From Micromonospora inyonensis (lineage in GTDB: Bacteria; Actinomycetota; Actinomycetes; Mycobacteriales; Micromonosporaceae), in contig NZ_FMHU01000002.1 of assembly GCF_900091415.1 (NCBI RefSeq), forward strand, positions 3,286,001-3,350,000: DNA of 64,000 nt, read 5' to 3'. A model generated the notes under the pieces. It made no database searches and had not been told where the DNA came from. It was given only the letters and a program-made list of their open reading frames with translations. This document shows, one piece after another, positions 1-7,738 of the stretch. The position numbers were made by a program, and so were the translations under genes. Within the stretch, counting starts at the first letter, position 1; every line of letters starts with the position of its first letter.

Positions 1-219
1 CACCTGCTCGGCGTTCAGGATCGACCGGAGGTACTCGGCCCGCGCGTCACGCTGACGTTGCCGCTCCACGTCCCGGTACGACCGCCGCCGCTTGATGATC
101 TCGGTGAGCAGGTCCTCGGTGACCCACTGGTTGTCGAGGCACTGGGCGACGACCGCGACCCGCGCGAGGTCCCGGTTGTCGAGCTGCGCCCGACGGGCAC
201 CGCTGAAGAGTTCCGACAT
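1..219 (-). CDS. Hypothetical protein, N-terminal part, runs off the window
   Basis: The first 73 codons of a minus-strand gene are present; the rest lies beyond the window edge. The start ATG at 219 is preceded by GGGAGCG about 2-8 nt upstream, a plausible ribosome site. The visible protein is charged and helical, with an Arg-rich stretch around residues 43-60, and has no signal peptide. I do not recognise the family. Some actinobacterial conjugation or replication proteins have similarly charged N-termini, but that is too weak for a function. The 142 bp between this gene and the mannanase remnant show no gene. Confidence 0.55.
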   Translation of the reverse strand, partial: MSELFSGARRAQLDNRDLARVAVVAQCLDNQWVTEDLLTEIIKRRRSYRDVERQRQRDARAEYLRSILNAEQV

Positions 220-361
220 GACGCTCCCATGTGGATTGACCGTTCCCCCACAAGGATCATGACGGACCGGTGCCAGCCGACGACGCGGCGCCGGGCCGAC
301 CCTGCGGCCGACCGGCGCCGGGACCTGCCCATCGGGTCGTCCCGCTCCGGGAGGGTCGGGG

Positions 362-1193
362 TCAGGCGGCGGTGCAGGTGGGCGCCGGGGCGGTGGTGCC
401 GCCCGGCGCGGAGCCGATGAAGCCGAAGGTCGTGCTGGCCCCGGTGCCGAGGTTGCCGTTGTAGCTGACGTTCCTCGCGGTGACGGACGAGCCGCTGCTG
501 GTCACCGTGGCGTTCCAGGACTGGTTGACGGTCTGGCCGTCGGCGAAGGTCCAGGTCACCGTCCAGCCGCTGATCGCGGCGGAGCCGGCGGTCACCTTGA
601 CCTCGCCCTGGAAGCCGCCCTGCCACGAGCCGACCACCGCGTACGCCGCCGTGCAGCCGCCCGGCGGAGGGGTGGTGGGCGGAGGGGTGGTCGTGGGGGG
701 CGGGGTGCCGACGAAGACGGTGGCCTCCTTCGCGGTCTGCCTGATGCCGTTGACGCCGTTGAAGATCCGCTGACCCCAGCTGCTCAGGTTGGCCGGGTCG
801 AAGTCGACGGCCATGTCGAGGTACTCGACGCCACCGCCGTTGCCGCTCCACGACCAGCCCAGGTAGCCGATGCCGTTGGCCTGACTGTAGGAGAGGATGG
901 CGTCCTCGTCCGGGTCACCGTCGGAGTGGTGGTGGCCGAACCCGCCGACCACGATGGGCAGTCCGGCCGTCCGGAGCGCCTTGATGCTGGCGAAGGAACT
1001 GGTCTGGTGGGTGTACCAGGTGTGGGCGTGGTTGACGCCGCGCATGACGAATTCCGCGCCGTTGGCGTCGTACAGCTTGCCGTTGGCGACGGGTGAACCC
1101 GGTCGCGGCGTGCGCCGGCTGCCCACCGAACGCCACCAGGCCCACGACGAACGCGAGCAGGGTGGCGGCGACGACGGGGAGTCGTGTCCTCAT
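362..1193 (-). pseudogene. Degraded secreted GH5 beta-mannanase/cellulase with C-terminal CBM2
   Basis: A clear Sec signal peptide starts at the ATG at 1193 and ends near AHAA. It is followed by the start of a GH5 catalytic domain, but in another frame: an extra base in the GGG run at 1091-1093 breaks the reading frame. Within GH5 the text jumps from the N-terminal SFASIKAL to RTAGLPIVV near 972, so well over 100 residues, including the acid/base NEP motif, are missing. The nucleophile motif normally reading VVGEFG is VVGGFG here (codon 941-943), so the catalytic Glu is also lost. After a Pro/Thr linker the cellulose-binding CBM2 is intact and ends at the stop at 362. Three separate lesions make this a true pseudogene. 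An intact enzyme of this family hydrolyses mannan outside the cell. Confidence 0.9.
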
Positions 1194-1434
1194 GGCCTTC
1201 CTCAGGGATGACCCCCGGCCCGAAGGGGGTGAGAGGTGTGACGAGGGGCGGCTGCAGCCCCACAGCCGCGCCCGACTCCACGGCGCGGGATCAGCGTAGG
1301 CCGATGCGTCTCCGGCGGCAACCTGAACCGGTCAAGAGTAACCGTTCCCCGGTCCCGCAGGGACGACCGACGGAGGGTTGAGGGGCGGGGCCGGGGGTAA
1401 GCCGGAGGGATCGGTGCGGCGAGAGGAGCGTGCG

Positions 1435-2397
1435 ATGGTCAACGTCGGCTACACCCTGATGTGCGAGCAGGCCGGCCCGAAGCAGCTGGTCGACTACGCG
1501 GTACGGGCGGAGGCGGCCGGCTTCGACCAGCTCGTCATCTCCGACCACTACTACCCGTGGCTGGACTCGCAGGGCCACTCGCCGTACGCCTGGTCGGTGC
1601 TCGGGGCGGTCGCGCACGCCACCAGCCGGGCGGAGCTGATGTCCTTCGTGACCTGCCCGATCCGGCGCTACCACCCGGCGGTCGTGGCGCAGAAGGCCAG
1701 CACCATCGGCGTCCTGGCCGACGGCCGGTTCACCCTCGGCCTCGGGGCCGGGGAGAACCTCAACGAGCACGTGGTCGGCGGCTGGCCGCACGTGCAGCAG
1801 CGGCACGAGATGTTCGAGGAGGCGTTGCAGATCATCCGACCGCTGCTCAACGGGGAGACGCTGACCTTCTCCGGCAACCACTACGACGTGCCCGACGCGT
1901 ACGTGTGGGACCGGCCGGAGCGGCCGGTGCCGATGGCGATCGCCGCCTCCGGCCGGCAGTCCGCCACGCTGGCGGCCGAGTACGGCAACGGCATCGTCGC
2001 CACCGAGCCGGACCGGCACATCATCCAGATGTACGACGACGCGGGCGGCGTGGGCCAGCCCCGCTACGGCCAGGTGGCGATCTGCTACGGCCCGGACGAG
2101 GCCGAGTGCCGCAAGATCGTGCACGACCAGTTCCGCTGGTTCGGCCTGGGCTGGAAGGTCAACGCCGAACTGCCCGGCCCGGACTCGTTCGAGGCGGCCA
2201 GCCAGCACGTCCGCGAGGAGGACGTCGCCGAGGGCATCTCCTGCGGCCCGGACGTCGAGAGGCACGTCGCCGCGTTCCGGAAGTTCGTCGACGCCGGCTT
2301 CAGCCATGTCGCCATCGTCCAGGTGGGCGGGGACAGCCAGCCGATGTTCCTCGACTGGGCGCGCGAGGAGCTGCTGCCCCGGCTGCGCGAACTGTGA
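1435..2397 (+). CDS. F420-dependent LLM-class oxidoreductase (TIGR03557-like)
   Basis: A 320-residue TIM-barrel oxidoreductase of the luciferase-like family that uses coenzyme F420, close in type to the F420-dependent glucose-6-phosphate dehydrogenase-like group (TIGR03557). Family hallmarks are visible: a GYTLMCEQ-type N-terminus, SDHYYPW after strand 2, RYHPA, and the FTLGLGAGENLNEH block typical of F420 binders. The start at 1435 is preferred over the upstream ATG at 1378 because GAGAGG lies 7-12 nt before it. The substrate cannot be read from sequence. The stop overlaps the GTG of the next gene (GTGA), so the two are probably co-transcribed. The 241 bp upstream (1194-1434) hold no gene. 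Confidence 0.88.
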   Translation: MVNVGYTLMCEQAGPKQLVDYAVRAEAAGFDQLVISDHYYPWLDSQGHSPYAWSVLGAVAHATSRAELMSFVTCPIRRYHPAVVAQKASTIGVLADGRFTLGLGAGENLNEHVVGGWPHVQQRHEMFEEALQIIRPLLNGETLTFSGNHYDVPDAYVWDRPERPVPMAIAASGRQSATLAAEYGNGIVATEPDRHIIQMYDDAGGVGQPRYGQVAICYGPDEAECRKIVHDQFRWFGLGWKVNAELPGPDSFEAASQHVREEDVAEGISCGPDVERHVAAFRKFVDAGFSHVAIVQVGGDSQPMFLDWAREELLPRLREL

Positions 2398-3301
2398 ACG
2401 CCCCGCCCGTCCCGGCCCCGAGGGGTGCCGGGCACGACCGGACGACCGGCCCGGCACCGGAGGGGTTCGGCTGGGCGCAGCTACGGCTCGCGCTGGCCGC
2501 ACCGCGCCCGGTGGCGGGGCTGACCAGCGAACACCGGCTAGTGGACGGGATCCGCACGCACTGCCGGCGCTCCGCCACCCCGGCCGGTGGGCAGCTGCCC
2601 GTACTGCTGGTGCACGGCCTCGCCGTCTCGCACCGGTACCTCACCCCGCTCGCCACCGCCCTGGCCCCCACGCATCCGGTCTACGTGCCGGACCTGCCCG
2701 GCTTCGGGTTGAGCGGGCCGCCCCCACGGCCGTACGACGCGGTCCGGCACGCCGCGCACCTGGCCGCCTGGCTGGAGGCGTACGCCCTGGCGCCGGTCTG
2801 CGTGCTCGGGCACTCGTTCGGCGCGGAGGTGGCCGCCGCGCTCGCCGCCCGGCACCCCGACGCGGTACGGGCGGTCGTGCTGGCCGGGCCGACCAGCGAC
2901 CCGGCCGCCCGGTCCCGGTGGGGCCAGGCCCGCCGGTGGCTGCTGGACACCACCCGCGAGGCGAGGCTCCAACTTCCGGTCCTGCTCCGCGACGTCCGCG
3001 ACGCCGGCCCGCACCGGGTGTACGCCACCCTGGCGCACTCGGTGCGCAACCCGGTGGAGACGACCTGGCCCGGATCACCGTGCCCACCCTGGTGCTCACC
3101 GGCGCGCGGGATCCGATCGTGCCGCCCGCCTGGCGGGAGACGGTCGCCCGACTGGTCCCCACGGCGGCTCTGGTGACCGTGCCCGGCGCGGCGCACAACG
3201 TCGCCACCACGGCACCGGCGCGGGTGGCCGACGCGGTCCGCGCCTTCCTCACCCGACCCGACCTCCTCGACGGACAGGTGGACACCCATGCGCATCGGTA
3301 A
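2394..3301 (+). pseudogene. Alpha/beta-fold hydrolase, frameshifted
   Basis: The GTG start overlaps the stop of the F420 oxidoreductase. The protein reads as a standard alpha/beta hydrolase: LLVHGLA oxyanion region, the nucleophile elbow LGHSFGAE, then PTLVLTGARDPIVPP carrying the acid residue and PGAAHNVATT carrying the catalytic His. The two halves are in different frames. At 3057-3061 the text GAG-ACGACCTG needs one more G to continue as E-D-D-L-A-R, so a one-base deletion separates the Ser half from the Asp/His half. All catalytic residues survive, so this is either a very recent inactivation or a sequencing error. The length without the lesion would be about 302 residues, normal for the family. 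Confidence 0.8.
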
Positions 3302-3407
3302 CACGGAGGTCCGGCCGCTCGGCGGCGGCCTCGGCTGCCTGCTGATGATCCTCTTCTCGGTCCTCGCCTCGATCGTGCTGACCGTCCTGGTCAACACGGT
3401 GCTCTGA
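3288..3407 (+). CDS. Small single-pass membrane protein, 39 residues
   Basis: A short reading frame begins at 3288 inside the end of the hydrolase gene, with AGGTGG about 6-11 nt before the ATG. The protein has a polar N-terminal dozen residues (MRIGNTEVRPLGGG), then one hydrophobic segment covering most of the remainder (about residues 15-37). It looks like a conserved actinobacterial small membrane protein rather than chance, because the segment is cleanly bounded and the Shine-Dalgarno is good. Function unknown. From its stop to the IS left end at 3591 there is no gene, only a hairpin. Confidence 0.6.
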   Translation: MRIGNTEVRPLGGGLGCLLMILFSVLASIVLTVLVNTVL

Positions 3408-3528
3408 GCACCCCTCCCAGACAGCCATGGTTCTCGATATCCACCGCCAGCAACATGACCCGCACGCACCCAGGGCGTTGATCGGCGGGACCGGTTTGGA
3501 CAGGTGGTTGCCTCGCCGGTCCTTTAGA

Positions 3529-3550
3529 GCTGCCCCGTTTGTGGGGCAGC
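3529..3550. terminator. Hairpin, 8-bp perfect stem
   Basis: GCTGCCCC and GGGGCAGC flank a six-base loop (GTTTGT). It sits 120 bp after the small membrane protein gene and 40 bp before the insertion sequence. It has no T-run, as is usual for high-GC terminators, so terminator is the likely but unproven role. Confidence 0.4.
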
Positions 3551-3590
3551 GGTTCACACGAGTTGGTCGGTCTGCTGGCGGCAGAGATCG

Positions 3591-3610
3591 CTAGCTTGAT
3601 CTTTAACCTG
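3591..3610 (+). repeat. Left terminal inverted repeat of the IS
   Basis: CTAGCTTGATCTTTAACCTG, the exact reverse complement of 5189-5208. It contains the stop codon of the transposase. Confidence 0.9.
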
Positions 3611-5090
3611 TGCGGCGCGGCCGGGGATTGGCCGATTTCTTCTTCGAAGAGGTTGTCTTCCTGGTCGCGTTGCTGGTGGCGATGTGGACGTCGTAGCGGC
3701 GGGTGGGATGGCGGTTGGGTCGTCCGGGTGGGCGGCCGGGTCCTGGTCGGGTGGGTTTCGGTGCACCGGCGGGACAGGGGCTGTTGGCGCGCAGGTGCCG
3801 AAATCCGCGGCGGACCCGGGCGGGGGTGAGCCGTTCGGGTGGGGCTGGTCGTTCCCAGGGGCGACGCAGGTCGGAGGCGAGGGGGCGGGCTAGCCGTAGC
3901 TGGGTGTAGGCGGCGATGATCAGCCAGGTCCAGCGGTCGGCGGCGTGCGGGTCGCGCAGTTTCGGCACGCACCAGCCGAGGGTCTGCTTGAGCAGCCGGA
4001 AGGTGTGTTCGATGTCGAAACGGCGTAGGAACGCCTGACACAGCAGGTCGATCATGGTCGGGTCGGGGTTGTCGCCGCCGGACTGGTGGCCGAGGCCGGT
4101 GAACCACCACAGCCAGACCGGCTTCGCGGTCGCGCCGGAGGGCAGCCGTTGCACGTCCAGGCGGATGAGGGTGCCTTCCAGGATGGGCAGCTCAGGGCAG
4201 TCGGCCCAGGCGGCGCGGCGGGTCAGCCTGGGGTGCAGCCGGTGCCAGGCACGGGCGGTCGCGGTGCCGTAGAGGCGGGTCTCGGTCACGGTGGTGACGT
4301 CCGGGGTGCCCCAGCTGGCCGGGTCGCCGAAGATGAACTCGCTGCCATGCCGTGGTGGCCGACCGCACTTGGGGCCCGGTATCCATGGCCCCGGCGGGCG
4401 GCGCAGCACCCGGTCGGATCGCATCCGGGCCAGGACGCGTACCGGCAGGTCCCGTAGCAGCCAGGCCAGCCGGGCCGCGTCGTAGCCGGCATCCATCACC
4501 ACCCAGACCGCCGGGTCACCAGGCTGCCAGTGCCCGGCGGTGATCAGGCGGTCCACCACCGCGCGCAGCTGCTCGGCGGTGACCGCGGCCAGCTCGGTGC
4601 CCGGGGCCAGCCGGACCGCGTCCAGCGGCGCGGTCCACGAACTGCGCCCGGACTCCAGGGCCACCACAAACGAGTACGGCCAGCCCGGCACACCGATGTG
4701 CTGGTCTTTGCCACGGCCGTAGGTGTGGCACAGGATCCGCTCCGGCACGGTGTGCGCTTCCGGCCGCAGCCAGCAGGTGACATCCACGGCCAGGACGATC
4801 CGCCCGTCGGCGGCCCGTGGCATCGGCATCGAGGCCACCACGGTCCGCAACCGTTCCACATCGATCCGACCGGCGCCAAGCGCGTCGTACAACGCGCCGT
4901 GACCTCGACGGTGCTCCGCCACCAGGGACAAGGCCGGCAGCGACCGTACCGGCCCGTCCGCGCACAACACCGCGTCGGCCAACTCGAACAGCGCATCAGC
5001 TCTGGCGCTCAGACAGCGATGCAGTTCCGTACGGAACGTCGCGAGGTCCCCAACCGCGCTTCCACGCGCGGCGTCATGCACACTGATCAT
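3603..5090 (-). CDS. IS701-like transposase (NF041680-type)
   Basis: A 495-residue DDE-type transposase if translation starts at the MISVHDAARG methionine (5090); an in-frame ATG at 5144 would add 18 residues. It matches my memory of the NF041680 family of actinobacterial transposases: N-terminal RTELHRCLSARADALFELADAVL, IVLAVDVTCWLRP with the first acidic residue, WVVMDAGYD with the second, and the late block RFDIEHTFRLLKQTLGW with the final Glu. The C-terminal 60 residues are Pro/Arg-rich and basic. No frameshift is seen. It is the only gene of the element. Confidence 0.9.
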   Translation of the reverse strand: MISVHDAARGSAVGDLATFRTELHRCLSARADALFELADAVLCADGPVRSLPALSLVAEHRRGHGALYDALGAGRIDVERLRTVVASMPMPRAADGRIVLAVDVTCWLRPEAHTVPERILCHTYGRGKDQHIGVPGWPYSFVVALESGRSSWTAPLDAVRLAPGTELAAVTAEQLRAVVDRLITAGHWQPGDPAVWVVMDAGYDAARLAWLLRDLPVRVLARMRSDRVLRRPPGPWIPGPKCGRPPRHGSEFIFGDPASWGTPDVTTVTETRLYGTATARAWHRLHPRLTRRAAWADCPELPILEGTLIRLDVQRLPSGATAKPVWLWWFTGLGHQSGGDNPDPTMIDLLCQAFLRRFDIEHTFRLLKQTLGWCVPKLRDPHAADRWTWLIIAAYTQLRLARPLASDLRRPWERPAPPERLTPARVRRGFRHLRANSPCPAGAPKPTRPGPGRPPGRPNRHPTRRYDVHIATSNATRKTTSSKKKSANPRPRRTG

Positions 5091-5188
5091 CCCGCAGCCC
5101 TTGGTCCTGATCTTCTTCCCTAGACAAGAGGAATGATCGATCAAGGGCTGCGGCCATGATCGCCCGGGGGGGGGCGATGCAACCGACC

Positions 5189-5208
5189 CAGGTTAAAGAT
5201 CAAGCTAG
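5189..5208 (-). repeat. Right terminal inverted repeat of the IS
   Basis: CAGGTTAAAGATCAAGCTAG, the exact reverse complement of 3591-3610. A G-run of nine bases lies just inside it (around 5166-5174). Confidence 0.9.
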
Positions 5209-5211
5209 GGC

Positions 5212-5440
5212 CTGTGTCGAAGCCACAGGCGTTCGCGCCGCGCCGGCAGGCAGGCCGGAATTGGCGAGGTCGATGCGCCAGTCGTTGCTGCGGCATCAGG
5301 GATGCCGCTACCCGGCGGGTACTCGAAATTGCAGGGCCGAGGAGAGTGAAGCCAAGGCGGTGGCAGAGTGCGTTGGAGGGGGCGTTCTCGACCGCGCGGC
5401 CCGCCTCTCCGGCGCGCGCGAACGCGGTTATCCGGCTCAC
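5212..5440 (-). pseudogene. GNAT acetyltransferase, C-terminal remnant
   Basis: Reading the minus strand gives the acetyl-CoA-binding end of a GNAT protein, ENAPSNALCHRLGFTLLG. In shifted frames it continues as FEYPPG and then SNDWRIDLANS, the usual C-terminal signature of one acetyltransferase subgroup. The pieces occupy at least two frames, and the N-terminal two thirds are absent. It is therefore a decayed fragment. It lies directly beside the right end of the IS, whose insertion or a later deletion may have removed the rest. It has no remaining function. Confidence 0.7.
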
Positions 5441-5450
5441 TCGATTCGCG

Positions 5451-5494
5451 CCGCGTCTACCGGCCGAGGAACATCATCGGCCCGGTAGACGCGG
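5451..5494. terminator. Strong inverted repeat after the monooxygenase gene
   Basis: CCGCGTCTACCGG and CCGGTAGACGCGG form a perfect 13-bp stem around an 18-base loop that can itself pair by four bases. It lies 8 bp beyond the stop codon of the flavin monooxygenase (minus strand), so a terminator role is likely. No T-run follows. Confidence 0.7.
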
Positions 5495-5501
5495 CTGGTT
5501 C

Positions 5502-6752
5502 TCAAGCAGCGAGGTGGCCGTCCGCCCGCACGGTTCCGGCCTTGGTATCGACGGTCGCACCGGTGCGCAGCAGCTCGAAGAGGCGACCGCCGGGCAGCTG
5601 CTGGTCGGCGACGCGGCGGCCGGTGGCGTAGGTGACGTCCAGGCCGGAGAGCCGCTCGGCCAACTGCCGGGACATGTCCGGCGCGGTGGCGATCAAGGCG
5701 CTGATCACCGCGCGCAGCGCCTGGCCCTCGGCGGTGTAGGCGGCGTTCATTAGGGCGGTCTGGGCACGGGTGTGTTGGAGCAGGTCGGCGCCGACCGGGT
5801 GCCTTTCCTCGTGGTAGGTGTCCAGCAGCGATTCGGGGGCCCGGCCGGTGACCACAGCTGCGAGTTTCCAGCCGAGGTTGTGGGCGTCCTGGATACCGAC
5901 GTTCATACCGACTCCGCCGGTCGGGAAGTGCATGTGCGCGGCGTCGCCGGCCAGCAGCACGTTGCCCTTGCGGTATTGCGCGGCTTGCCGGGTGGCGTTG
6001 CCGAAACGAGACAGCCACTTCGGGTCCCGCATGCCGTAGTCGGTTCCGGCGATCCGGCGCACCGTGGCGCGTAGTTCATCGAGGGTGAGTTCGCCGGGCC
6101 ACGCCGGGTGGTCAGTGGTGGGATCTCCGAGGACGATGCGGTGGATCCCGCCGGGCAGCGGGACGATCATCAGACCGCCGTCCGGGCCGGCCACGTTGAC
6201 GCCTCCCGCCGGCGGTGCGCCGAGCACGACGTCACCGAGTGAGCCCCAGGTGGTGGTGTCGGTGCCGGGGAAATCGATGCCCGCGGCGGTGCGCACGGTG
6301 CTGCGCGTGCCGTCGCAGCCGACGACATAGCGACCGGCGATGACCTCGCCGCCCGCCAGTGTCACACCTTCGGCGGTCAGGCCTTCGACCCGCTTACCTC
6401 GCCGGATGGTCGCGCCCAACCGGCGAGCCCGCTCTTCGAGGAGTTCTTCCGTGCGCGCCTGGAGCAGGGCCAGGGTGAACGGGTACGGCGTGTCCAGCTG
6501 AGAAAAGTCAAGCCGGTCCGGCAATCCGGCGAAGTGCCCGTTCGGAATCCGCAAGCCCTCAGCCAGGAACGCCTCCAGCACACCCCGGCAATCGAAGAGC
6601 TCGAGCGTACGCGGATGGATGGTGAGCGCCTTGGAGTGCGGGTCCCGTTCCTCGCGTGCTTCCAGAACGACCACGGCCGCCCCGCCCAGCCGCAGCTCAG
6701 CGGCGAGCCACAGGCCGGTGGGGCCGGCGCCCACGATGACGACGTCGCACAT
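5502..6752 (-). CDS. FAD-dependent aromatic hydroxylase, rifampicin/tetracycline monooxygenase-like
   Basis: A 416-residue group A flavoprotein monooxygenase. It shows the dinucleotide fold VVIVGAGPTGLWLA at residues 4-17, the ARTEELLEE segment, VVGCDGTRSTVR (the DG motif), and LLAGDAAHMHFPTGGVGMN (the GD motif) near residue 280. These enzymes add oxygen to an aromatic substrate using NAD(P)H; relatives inactivate rifamycins or tetracyclines, but the substrate here is unknown. It ends at VRADGHLAA, slightly short of the usual C-terminus, where relatives continue past a similar DGHxAW motif. A strong AAGGAGG precedes the ATG. It is divergent from a TetR gene, and an operator covers its leader, so it is probably substrate-inducible. 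Confidence 0.85.
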   Translation of the reverse strand: MCDVVIVGAGPTGLWLAAELRLGGAAVVVLEAREERDPHSKALTIHPRTLELFDCRGVLEAFLAEGLRIPNGHFAGLPDRLDFSQLDTPYPFTLALLQARTEELLEERARRLGATIRRGKRVEGLTAEGVTLAGGEVIAGRYVVGCDGTRSTVRTAAGIDFPGTDTTTWGSLGDVVLGAPPAGGVNVAGPDGGLMIVPLPGGIHRIVLGDPTTDHPAWPGELTLDELRATVRRIAGTDYGMRDPKWLSRFGNATRQAAQYRKGNVLLAGDAAHMHFPTGGVGMNVGIQDAHNLGWKLAAVVTGRAPESLLDTYHEERHPVGADLLQHTRAQTALMNAAYTAEGQALRAVISALIATAPDMSRQLAERLSGLDVTYATGRRVADQQLPGGRLFELLRTGATVDTKAGTVRADGHLAA

Positions 6753-6762
6753 GCGAACCTCC

Positions 6763-6777
6763 TTGGTCAGTGACCAA
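6763..6777. promoter_or_regulatory. TetR operator O1 over the monooxygenase leader
   Basis: TTGGTCAGTGACCAA is a perfect 7-1-7 palindrome. It ends at the Shine-Dalgarno of the monooxygenase and starts 10 bp from its ATG. Its centre is 25 bp from the centre of O2. Confidence 0.8.
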
Positions 6778-6778
6778 G

Positions 6779-6809
6779 AGAGTAGGCTAGGTCAGTGACC
6801 AAGAGTCAA
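6779..6809 (-). promoter_or_regulatory. Promoter for the monooxygenase
   Basis: On the minus strand TTGACT (6809-6804) and TACTCT (6784-6779) are separated by 19 bp, acceptable for a vegetative promoter. Operator O2 lies exactly in the spacer and O1 lies just downstream, so a bound TetR protein would block it. Confidence 0.5.
6788..6802. promoter_or_regulatory. TetR operator O2, containing the tetR start codon
   Basis: TAGGTCAGTGACCAA repeats the O1 palindrome with two changed bases at its left end. Its central G is the first base of the regulator's GTG start codon (6795). TAGGCT at 6783-6788, six bases before the GTG, can serve as a -10 box for a leaderless regulator mRNA. Confidence 0.75.
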
Positions 6810-7367
6810 GCGGATGTGGTCCGCGTCGCCCTGGAACTCCTCGACGAGCAAGGCGTCGGCGCGGTCTCGATGCGCGCCATCGCGCAACGTCTGGGCGTAC
6901 GCATGAACACCGTGCTGTGGCACGCGAAGAGCAAGGCCCGCCTCGACGAACTGATGGCCGACGCGATCGTCGCCGGTGCCTCCCTCGACGGGCTGCCCAC
7001 GCCCTGGCACGAAAGGGCCGCCGAGATAGCCCGGCGCTACCGGGCCGCCCTACTCGCCCACCGCGACGGCGCGACCGTGGTAGCCGGGACGTACGCCGCC
7101 GAGCCGGCCACCCTGGACCTGGCCGATACCCTGATCGCGGCACTGCTCGACGGTGGCTACCCGGAGCGCGAGGCCGCCTGGACCGCGTTCAATCTGGTCT
7201 ACTTCGTGCTCGGCCTGGCCCAGGAGGAACAGGCGCTGCCCCAGCGACCGATCACCGCAGAGGCAATCGGCGAGCGGTCCGCACTGCAACGGGTGCTGCC
7301 CGCCCTCAACGACGTCTCGTTCGACGAACGGTTCGCCTTCGGCGTCGCCCGGCTGCTGGCACGCTGA
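6795..7367 (+). CDS. TetR-family repressor with tetracycline-repressor-type C-terminus
   Basis: A 190-residue TetR regulator. The HTH covers about residues 20-45 (GAVSMRAIAQRLGVRMNTVLWH), and the C-terminal region matches the TetR_C domain of classical tetracycline repressors (RRYRAALLAHRDGATVVAGTY). The GTG start at 6795 has no good Shine-Dalgarno but lies 6 nt after TAGGCT, which suggests leaderless translation. It is divergent from the flavin monooxygenase with two matching palindromes between them, so it very likely represses both genes and releases them on binding a drug-like ligand. The ligand cannot be predicted. Confidence 0.88.
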   Translation: MTKSQADVVRVALELLDEQGVGAVSMRAIAQRLGVRMNTVLWHAKSKARLDELMADAIVAGASLDGLPTPWHERAAEIARRYRAALLAHRDGATVVAGTYAAEPATLDLADTLIAALLDGGYPEREAAWTAFNLVYFVLGLAQEEQALPQRPITAEAIGERSALQRVLPALNDVSFDERFAFGVARLLAR

Positions 7368-7508
7368 CTTGCCTGACGATCGCTTGGCTCGGCCGATCCT
7401 CCGGCTGGCTTCCGTACCGGCAAAACCGGCACCGCCTGCGGCAGGTGGCAGGCCTGCACAGTCCCGCGACCGCTGGGCCGGGCCGACGAACCTCGGCGGA
7501 AGGTGAGA

Positions 7509-7658
7509 GTGCTCGTGACGTCCCAGATCCTGTCGGTCGTGTTCGGCGGGCTGATGCCGGGGTTCCTGCTCGGCCTGCTCGCCTTCCGGGTCAAGTCCCG
7601 CTGGTGTCCGCGCTGCGGCGAGCACACCGAACCCGCCCACCCGGCGGAGCGGCGATGA
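7509..7658 (+). CDS. Small membrane protein with CxxC knuckle
   Basis: A 49-residue protein has a hydrophobic segment (about residues 4-28) followed by WCPRCGEH, a rubredoxin-like half site, and a Pro-rich tail. GGAAGG five bases upstream favours GTG 7509; GTG 7503 or 7515 are alternatives. Its stop overlaps the ATG of the XRE regulator gene (ATGA), so the two form an operon. The pairing of a tiny Cys protein with an XRE regulator of this kind recurs at the right end of the window (63468-64000). Function unknown. Confidence 0.55.
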   Translation: MLVTSQILSVVFGGLMPGFLLGLLAFRVKSRWCPRCGEHTEPAHPAERR

Positions 7659-7738
7659 ACGCGCCCCGCCAGCCCGACCGCCGGGACCTACCCATCGGCC
7701 GACGCGTCGCACAACTACGCGCCCGACGCGGCATGAGT
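7655..7738 (+). pseudogene. XRE-family regulator, 5' part of a disrupted gene
   Basis: Twenty-eight codons, from MNAPRQPDRRDLPIG to RARRGMS, form the start of a helix-turn-helix (GRRVAQLRARRGMS is helix 1 of an XRE domain). The frame then runs into IS110-derived DNA. The rest of the gene resumes at 9110. About 19 codons of the HTH (those normally encoding the recognition helix, ending ...VDKV) are missing between the two parts. Confidence 0.85.

Larger units (their letters stand above)
3591..5208 (-). mobile_element. Insertion sequence of IS701 type, complete
   Basis: A complete element about 1.6 kb long carries one transposase gene between perfect 20-bp inverted repeats (3591-3610 and 5189-5208). 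The outermost four bases at both ends are CTAG. CTAG is its own reverse complement and fits the YTAR target consensus I recall for the IS701 family, so it is probably the 4-bp target duplication, leaving a core of 3595-5204 with 16-bp ends. The transposase stop codon lies inside the left repeat. No lesion is seen, so the copy looks capable of transposition. It abuts an acetyltransferase remnant on the right. Confidence 0.85.

Noticed and set aside
222..236. Half-site resembling the CebR operator near the first gene (GACGCTCCCATG)
   Set aside because: Only one half matches and it overlaps the ribosome site of an unrelated partial gene.
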